The notes beneath the pieces are model-generated. The model was not told the DNA's origin and ran no database searches. It worked only from the letters and a program-made list of their open reading frames with translations. Position numbers and translations under genes: made by a program. A stretch of DNA of 21,186 nucleotides from Caulochytrium protostelioides (taxonomy: Eukaryota; Chytridiomycota; Caulochytriomycetes; Caulochytriales; Caulochytriaceae): assembly GCA_003615045.1 (NCBI GenBank), contig ML014370.1, positions 1-21,186 on the forward strand. Reading direction: 5' to 3'. Of the stretch, positions 15,921-21,186 are shown piece by piece (the stretch's first letter is position 1; the number at the start of each line of letters is the position of its first letter).

Positions 15921-18900
15921 TTACATTAAAGCCGCGAGACGGTACGACTCCACCTTTTTGGCAATTTCGGCCACGGTGTGTTCGAGCTGAGAAGCCAAGG
16001 CCCGCTGGCGGTCCATTGGGAGCAGAGTAAAGAGCTCAATCAAATCACCGTCAATGACCTGCTTAACTGGCTGATAGTAGCTGCGATAAGACCGGTGTTC
16101 ACGGCCACTGAGCATCGGCCATTCTTCGCGGAGATGGCCTTCAAGTGTCTGCAAGAAGGTCACATCATGCTTGCTGCTGAGCGGAATGAGAACATTAAGC
16201 CCGCCGCGCAAGCCGCTACAGAGCAGGCACTCTTTAGCCCCCACAGATAGGACGGCCTTACTCAGCTGGGTGATGGTATCACCCATGTAGAAGCTGGACA
16301 CGAGCTCCAGCTTGTGGGGGGCACCCAGTAGATGGGGCTTCTGATGCAGAAGACGGGTGCCTGACCGGTCGGAACCGTACTCTTCTGAGACGCGAGGGTC
16401 GAGTCGCAGCACGACCACATTGCCGAATTTGTCTGCAGCGGCCACGGTATCATCATCGAGGAAAATGGCCGCCGTGACAAAACGGCACTGTGCCTCGTCC
16501 GCAACCACACGGAAAACAGAACCCAAATCGTGAAAGACAGCAAGCATGATACTGCGCTGGATGTCGCTGATCAGAAGGCGGTTCCCCATCACCTGCAAAC
16601 CCACAATATGGGTTCCGATGCCCAACGTCTCGCTCTTTCGTAGCAGCTGCCGCTTGCCGAGCGCATACGTGCGAAGCGTCGTTCCGGCACCAATCAGCAG
16701 CTGGCCTTGGAATTCGGACATGGCACGCGCAGGCTCATCGATGCGCGTTCTATGCAATAACGTGAGGGGCGCATCGGGCATTGAGGTAAAGACCAAGATG
16801 GAGCCCCCTTCATGCGTGCGCGAGCAAGGGTGATAGCTGTGCGCTGTGCCGACGCAAACATACGTCGGGGCCGGACCTGCCGCCGCCTCCTCATCATCCT
16901 CCCGGGCGAACACCACCGTGCACGCACTCACAACCGCTTCATTGTCGGACAGAAGTGACTCTGCCACAATGCGGGCCTCAGCATGGTTGACGACATGGAG
17001 GCATGCCGCCCACGTTCCATCGCGGGTCTGGGGATAGCCGAACTGCATCGCAGAAAGTGCATCGTCGTGACTACGGCTGATCGCCCCGGAAGAAGCGGTA
17101 TTGGTATGACGATGATCCGACTCACAGACGAGAACATGGTTGGATAAGTGCGGCAGATCAAGTAACCTACGAGGCGTGAATCGCAACGGAACGGACGCTG
17201 TATGGAACGGGGACGAGGACGCGCGGTCGGCGGACACGATATGCAGAGTGTCACCTTTCAATGCACAGATGCCATCAGGCAGTTGAGGACTGGAGAAGCC
17301 GCAACCGTACTCCAGCGTCTCGTACGAAAGCGGGTGCACAATGTTTTCACCACCGGAACCCGCCAGACAGATGTAGGGGGTATTGGTTAGCGCCAAGACA
17401 GCCGCGGTTCCGGAGGACTGGATGCGAGAAAGCCGCAAGGGCTGCGTACCTAGCAATCGAGTTCGGCTATCGGTGATCTGTCCGGTCACAGCGTCGATAG
17501 AGGCGCGGATGAGAAGGCCGTTCTGCAGACCCACATAGAGATAGAATCCCCCACCAGGCGATTCGTCAGATATCAAGCACACACTCTCCACGTGACTTGA
17601 CACGGCCTGCAGACTGAGGGTTTCAAGACACTTATCGGGGTCTAAGGAAAGGACACGGATGGTTTTGTCCATGCCACCGACGACAAGGAAGGGATTGCGA
17701 CGACGTCCCTGGACCAACTCCCCCATGTCGAGGCAGCTGACATCGTCAGGCAACGACTTGTGCTCCCGGTGCTCATGCAGCTGGCCGCTGTCATCCAGCT
17801 CGAAATAGATCAGCTCAGCGCCGGAAAGGACAACCACGACCTGGTGGTTGTTGCAAGCCGCCTTCAAAACTGCCTTATGACCGGGGGCGGACCATTCGCG
17901 AACACGACCTTCTGCGGTGACATGACGCACTCCGCGTGCATAGACTTGCAAGAAATCGCGATCGCCCACCTGTGTGGCTGCCAGGGTCCGGACGCTGCAA
18001 TTGAACCCCGTATCAGTGGCTTCCTCCACCTCTTCTCCGACAGAGAGAACTAGCGTGGAATCTGAAAAGGTAATCACCATGTAGGCCGACACTTTCGAGT
18101 GCGAATTTGCTGGTACACTCCATATACCCGCGGCATGATCCGGCAGCTGGCTCACAGCAAGCTCCATCGTATGAAGACCAGGATTCAGAATGCGAAGGCT
18201 ACTACGTGAACCCTGGCCCACACCGGCCAAAAGCTTGAAGGAGGTGCTACCGTAGCCTCGCTTGGGATTGCAGAGCAAAGCACTGCATACCAGCGGATTC
18301 AATGACTCGAGCTCGTGGACTACGGTCAGATGACGTAGAGGATGTGGGGTGAACTTGAGCACGGGAGACAAATCGTTGGATACGGTGGAATCGCCAGGGA
18401 TGCGCGTTAAGCCGTTTGACAGTTCTGCTGGCTCTTCAGCCTCTTTGCTGTCGTCGTAATTGCCTTCGCCTTCGCCGAGCGACTCAACCTGGTAGAGATA
18501 ATGATTTCCAAAGTCGCTAGCCGCGAAAAGAAATCCACTTTTGAACAGCACCATGCCTACAGAAGAGGATGGAATGGTATCAAAATACGTGACTGACAGC
18601 AAGTCGACCGTCACGGGACACGTAGGGTCACTGGATGAGGTCGTGACCATGGACACTTTGAACAGGTCACCCAGCTCATTCTGAAGCAAAACAAAAAACA
18701 TTTTCTTGATGCGATGGACGACCGACGAAACAATGCATGTCGAGTGATAGGCCGGATCTTGACCAGTCTCGTCGAACATTGACGCGGGCCTTCTTGGCAG
18801 CCGTGCTCGGATGAGCTCAAAATCGGGATGATGCCAGGCGATGGAGTCGTCTGAGCAGACCAGGACACCGCCCGGGCCGTCCGTTCCACCAGGAATGGCT

Positions 18901-19622
18901 ACAAGATGGTGAGCCATAGGGTCAACTGGCCGGGACGACTTACGCAACATATGGTTCAGACCTAAGTCGAGCTCATAAAAGGCAAGCGTGGTCGGGTGAT
19001 GGATGCTGCTGAGCGACAAGGGGTCCGATGAAGTTTGCTGCTCTTCATATGAAGCATGGTCTATTTCAAGCACGGCAAAGTTGGGATTCTCGTAGCCGAC
19101 ATCCATACCGGCAACCGCCAAAATTATCATATTGGCCTTGTGTGCTTCCAGCGGTGACGAAATAGTCAGATTGGCCGCGGCATCGCGGTTAAGGACATAG
19201 ACAAATTTGGACTTCTCTACCGAGGCCACCATGAGGGCGCGACCCCGCGGATCGCAGGCAACATACTGTCCAGGGACGATGCGTCGGCATCCGGTTTTGC
19301 CAAACGTCTCCTGGCATACTTTCGTGAATGCCTGGCGCTTGGGGTCATAGCTTAGTACAATGAGCCGACCCGCATCCGTGCCCAAAACTAGGTGATCCTT
19401 GCTGCTGCCGATAAGGCGAAACGAAGCCAGGGAACGGATAACGCCAAAAGTCTCTTGTGAGAAAAGAGTGACCAAGGAGCCAGTTTTGGAATCGACTGTC
19501 AAGAGTTCAAGACGCCCCACGCGTGCTATAGCAATTTCCTGTCGTTTAGTACTGCAGAAATTACCGATGACAAGGGCATCGACAGCTCCGGAAGCTTGTA
19601 GGGAAAGATGATACAAGTGCAT
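15921..19622 (-). CDS. SF3B3: Splicing factor 3B subunit 3 (SF3B3/Rse1/SAP130)
   Basis: 1233 residues, close to the human protein's 1217, in one frame. SF3B3 is the three-beta-propeller scaffold of SF3b in the U2 snRNP and helps position it on the branch site. Conserved blocks run the whole length: GVIRSLASFRL, GCRRIVPGQYVACDPRGRA, NRDAAANLTISSPLEAHKAN, FYELDLGLNHMLRK, PGGTDGPGGVLVCSDDSI, ASDFGNHYLYQVESLGEG, GLRGGLNVLIPLSSKHD and REHRSYRSYYQPVKQVIDGD. These match SF3B3 rather than its relatives DDB1 and CPSF1. An ATG 17 codons upstream is in frame, but the start at MHLYHLSLQASGAVDALVIG aligns with the family N terminus (MYLYNLTLQ). The C-terminal CPSF_A region is intact. The promoter abuts the right Fanzor element. 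Confidence 0.96.
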   Translation of the reverse strand: MHLYHLSLQASGAVDALVIGNFCSTKRQEIAIARVGRLELLTVDSKTGSLVTLFSQETFGVIRSLASFRLIGSSKDHLVLGTDAGRLIVLSYDPKRQAFTKVCQETFGKTGCRRIVPGQYVACDPRGRALMVASVEKSKFVYVLNRDAAANLTISSPLEAHKANMIILAVAGMDVGYENPNFAVLEIDHASYEEQQTSSDPLSLSSIHHPTTLAFYELDLGLNHMLRKSSRPVDPMAHHLVAIPGGTDGPGGVLVCSDDSIAWHHPDFELIRARLPRRPASMFDETGQDPAYHSTCIVSSVVHRIKKMFFVLLQNELGDLFKVSMVTTSSSDPTCPVTVDLLSVTYFDTIPSSSVGMVLFKSGFLFAASDFGNHYLYQVESLGEGEGNYDDSKEAEEPAELSNGLTRIPGDSTVSNDLSPVLKFTPHPLRHLTVVHELESLNPLVCSALLCNPKRGYGSTSFKLLAGVGQGSRSSLRILNPGLHTMELAVSQLPDHAAGIWSVPANSHSKVSAYMVITFSDSTLVLSVGEEVEEATDTGFNCSVRTLAATQVGDRDFLQVYARGVRHVTAEGRVREWSAPGHKAVLKAACNNHQVVVVLSGAELIYFELDDSGQLHEHREHKSLPDDVSCLDMGELVQGRRRNPFLVVGGMDKTIRVLSLDPDKCLETLSLQAVSSHVESVCLISDESPGGGFYLYVGLQNGLLIRASIDAVTGQITDSRTRLLGTQPLRLSRIQSSGTAAVLALTNTPYICLAGSGGENIVHPLSYETLEYGCGFSSPQLPDGICALKGDTLHIVSADRASSSPFHTASVPLRFTPRRLLDLPHLSNHVLVCESDHRHTNTASSGAISRSHDDALSAMQFGYPQTRDGTWAACLHVVNHAEARIVAESLLSDNEAVVSACTVVFAREDDEEAAAGPAPTYVCVGTAHSYHPCSRTHEGGSILVFTSMPDAPLTLLHRTRIDEPARAMSEFQGQLLIGAGTTLRTYALGKRQLLRKSETLGIGTHIVGLQVMGNRLLISDIQRSIMLAVFHDLGSVFRVVADEAQCRFVTAAIFLDDDTVAAADKFGNVVVLRLDPRVSEEYGSDRSGTRLLHQKPHLLGAPHKLELVSSFYMGDTITQLSKAVLSVGAKECLLCSGLRGGLNVLIPLSSKHDVTFLQTLEGHLREEWPMLSGREHRSYRSYYQPVKQVIDGDLIELFTLLPMDRQRALASQLEHTVAEIAKKVESYRLAALM

Positions 19623-19790
19623 ATCTGAGTCGTGCCGAAACGAAAAGGAGATGCGCAAGAGGCAGTTGTACACGGATAATAGGGCAGATGAATATATCTT
19701 GTTGGGAAAAATGGGTCTGAAAACGAGGGAGACGCGCGCAGAACTTCATGTTTCAGGCAGCTCGGCTTATCGCCTATTTTTTTACCGGAA

Positions 19791-19820
19791 CACACGTGAC
19801 CACGTGTGCTCGTATATATA
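19791..19820 (-). promoter_or_regulatory. SF3B3 promoter: paired E-boxes and TATA box
   Basis: CACACGTG and CACGTGTG form 8-bp inverted arms around AC (19791-19808), each containing CACGTG, the binding site of bHLH-type factors such as Cbf1 and Pho4. TATATATA follows at 19813-19820. Read on the minus strand, the TATA box comes first and the E-boxes downstream, 170-200 bp before the SF3B3 start codon. The arrangement is clear in sequence; function is inferred. Confidence 0.5.
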
Positions 19821-19901
19821 GGCCCTTCCGTACCTAGCGCGCACCCCGTCCCCCCCCCCTCCCCGCCATAGGGGTCCCCCACAGAGGCAGTAGCATTGGG
19901 T
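19820..19901 (-). mobile_element. Conserved 3' noncoding end of right Fanzor element
   Basis: Read on the minus strand it has TGCTACTGCCTCTGTGGGGG, GACCCCTATGG, long G-runs, a GTGCGCGCTAGGTACGG equivalent of the other copies, and ends in GGGCCT. The last T is the first base of the TATATATA next to SF3B3. Candidate guide-RNA or element-end sequence by analogy with TnpB-type elements. Confidence 0.6.
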
Positions 19902-20961
19902 TCATCGTCGGGTGTGCTTGCGGACCCTGGGCTGCAGCGGAGCTTGCCGGGGGTTGCGGCACAACGCCTTCGGTCTGAAGGGTAAGGCCAGACAGCGACG
20001 GATGTTCAACGCGGCATTGATCTCGCGGTTCAACGTCTCCTTGCGCCGCCGTTGACCGAGTATCAGGACCACATTCGTCTTGGCATACATCCGGGTCCCG
20101 GGATCGGGTCGACTGGCGTCGGCTCGGTCGGGTGAGTGCCCGCCTAGGATGCGCCAGACGTCGGCACGACCGTCGCGTCTCGGATTTGCATCTTTGTCGG
20201 GACCCGATCCACCTCGGCATGCACCTGGGTGGTCCGAGTCTCGTCGACCACGATGATGCCGAAAAGCTGGGCGCACGCCTTGTACGACTGAGCTGTTGAG
20301 ACGGTGATCTCGCCCTTGCCCTCCGGGGCAAACGTGGATACGCCATAGACGACCACGATGGGCTTCTTCTCCGTGGCTGCCCCGCCGGCTTCAGGCACAC
20401 GGCCCACAGCGGTACGTGTCGTGCTACACCTCCAGGAATTCGTGGTGCGCGGCGAGCGCCGTGCCCTCGATGTTCACATCCGATGGCAGCTGCAGTTGAT
20501 CCTCGATATCGCGCTGCCACGTCTGTGACCGCTTTTGGGCGGCTTTGATGCCAGTTTCCAAGTCTTTGATTAATTTTGGGCCTTGCTGATGCCGGCTTTC
20601 ACATAGTACTGCTTTCGCGTCAGCTGCTGACGACCTGGCCGTTGGGCCGCTCCATGACCATATAGATGCTGGTGCGGCCTGGGTCGCTCCCGATGATGCA
20701 GTACTTATCCAGGCTGTCTGCCGAGGTTTTCTTGGTCTGGTTGGGGGTGTCTCCCGGGGTGCTCGGCCTGATGGGGGGCTGCCTGGCGAGGGTTTCTTGG
20801 TGTTGTCGGGACTCCCTCTGGTACTTGAAAGCGCCGACAGCGTAAATTTTGCTGTCGCTGAAGTGGATCTGCGTGGGCAATCTGGCGGTCAGCCGCGGGT
20901 AGTCCAGATAAGAGTCGCGCACGAGAGGATCTGGCGTGGTGGTGTCCGCGAAGCCCAGCAT
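19902..20961 (-). pseudogene. Decayed Fanzor-like gene, right copy (core kept, N-terminal part lost)
   Basis: Starts MLGFADTTTP like the left copy, but after FKYQ passes straight into a Pro/Thr linker and then the RuvC-I block YCIIGSDPGRTSIYMVME. A frame change near 20624 gives TRKQYYVKAGISKAQ, a hallmark of Fanzors next to RuvC-I. Further changes of frame and a stop lead to QRDIEDQLQLPSD, then KKPIVVVYGVSTFAPEGKGE and VVDETRTTQVHAE, and finally NREINAALNI with the RP..L.R tail and stop at 19902-19904. The RuvC-III Asp seen in the left copy (NRDLNAALNI) is Glu here, and the paired zinc-ribbon cysteines are not evident. With several frame breaks it is a pseudogene. The motif order YG...GKGE, VDE.RTT, N-R-x-x-NAALNI supports the Fanzor call. 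Confidence 0.85.
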
Positions 20962-21070
20962 GAGCTGTCGATAGATAGATAGATATATAGGTAGAAGGTC
21001 GTTGATGTCAGGTCAGGTAGCTACGCTGCCATGTCGTCTGGACAAGTTGAAGATCCCTACGCGTAGCAAG

Positions 21071-21076
21071 AAAAAA
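21071..21076 (-). terminator. Pol III terminator of right tRNA-Arg
   Basis: Six T on the minus strand, 22 nt after the tRNA 3' end; one longer than in the left arm. Confidence 0.65.
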
Positions 21077-21098
21077 CGCTGAACGCTGGGTTAAATAC

Positions 21099-21171
21099 CG
21101 ATCCCGGCAGGGATCGAACCTGCAATCCCCTGATTCGTAGTCAGATGCCTTATCCATTGGGCCACGGGACC
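21099..21171 (-). tRNA. tRNA-Arg (anticodon ACG), second copy
   Basis: Identical over all 73 nt to the tRNA at 16-88, in the opposite orientation, with the same A and B boxes and the same 15-nt upstream sequence (CAA-rich). Both copies look functional. Whether they are two genes or one sequence folded back by assembly cannot be told from the window. Confidence 0.95.
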
Positions 21172-21186
21172 GATTTTTGTTTTTGT

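Larger units (their letters stand above)
20818..21186 (-). repeat. Right arm of the 369-bp inverted repeat
   Basis: Reverse complement of 1-369 with 6 mismatches. It contains tRNA-Arg, its terminator, four TATC units (20970-20985 as GATA on the plus strand) and the first codons of the right Fanzor copy. It ends exactly at the window edge like its partner. Confidence 0.97.

Noticed and set aside
19834-20520. 228-codon minus-strand frame across the right Fanzor relic
   Set aside because: The residues are Arg/Ser/Pro-rich and match no family; Fanzor motifs lie in the other frames.
1-21186. Whole window as one giant cargo-carrying transposon
   Set aside because: The interior has ordinary unrelated housekeeping genes, and no transposase, integrase or recombinase other than decayed Fanzors; kept only as one option under the inverted-arm finding.

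Overview
This is a 21.2-kb piece of a eukaryotic nuclear genome, most likely from a fungus, possibly a zoosporic (chytrid-like) lineage. The evidence is spliceosomal introns with GT-AG ends, TATA boxes, a Pol III-type tRNA, an IGR-domain mitoribosomal protein (mS41/Fyv4, mainly a fungal family), a diaphanous-related formin, and decayed Fanzor genes. Fanzors are eukaryotic relatives of the transposon protein TnpB and are known from early-diverging fungi, other protists and some animals and viruses. The species assignment is inference.

Layout. Both ends carry the same 369-bp sequence in inverted orientation (1-369 and 20818-21186; I count 6 mismatches and no gaps). Each arm holds a tRNA-Arg(ACG) gene, its T-run terminator, a short TATC microsatellite and the beginning of a Fanzor-like gene that points inward. 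Past the arm the two Fanzor copies differ: the left one (226-1171) keeps N-terminal and C-terminal parts but not the central catalytic core, and the right one (19820-20961, minus strand) keeps the RuvC core but lacks part of the N-terminal region. A third fragment (15758-15901) has only the last codons and the 3' noncoding end. All three share a G-rich 3' module ending in GGGCCT.

Between the arms lie ordinary host genes: a SANT-domain nuclear protein (minus, 1196-2752), a two-exon mitoribosomal mS41 gene (minus, 3566-4294) diverging from a two-exon cytochrome c oxidase subunit 6B gene (plus, 5017-6012), cytosolic-type prolyl-tRNA synthetase with an N-terminal YbaK-like domain (plus, 6871-9009), a 1964-residue formin (minus, 9206-15100), and the splicing factor SF3B3/Rse1 (minus, 15921-19622). 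They are not an operon. The only functional pairing suggested by layout is the divergent promoter shared by two mitochondrial genes, mS41 and COX6B.

The most interesting material is the Fanzor family: two differently deleted copies inside near-identical tRNA-bearing arms, a solo 3' end, and a conserved 3' module that is a candidate guide-RNA or transposon-end sequence. The two intact-looking 3' ends next to SANT and SF3B3 stop about 20 bp from the stop codons of those genes, while the right copy runs into the TATA box of SF3B3. All calls come from reading the sequence; no database search was run.
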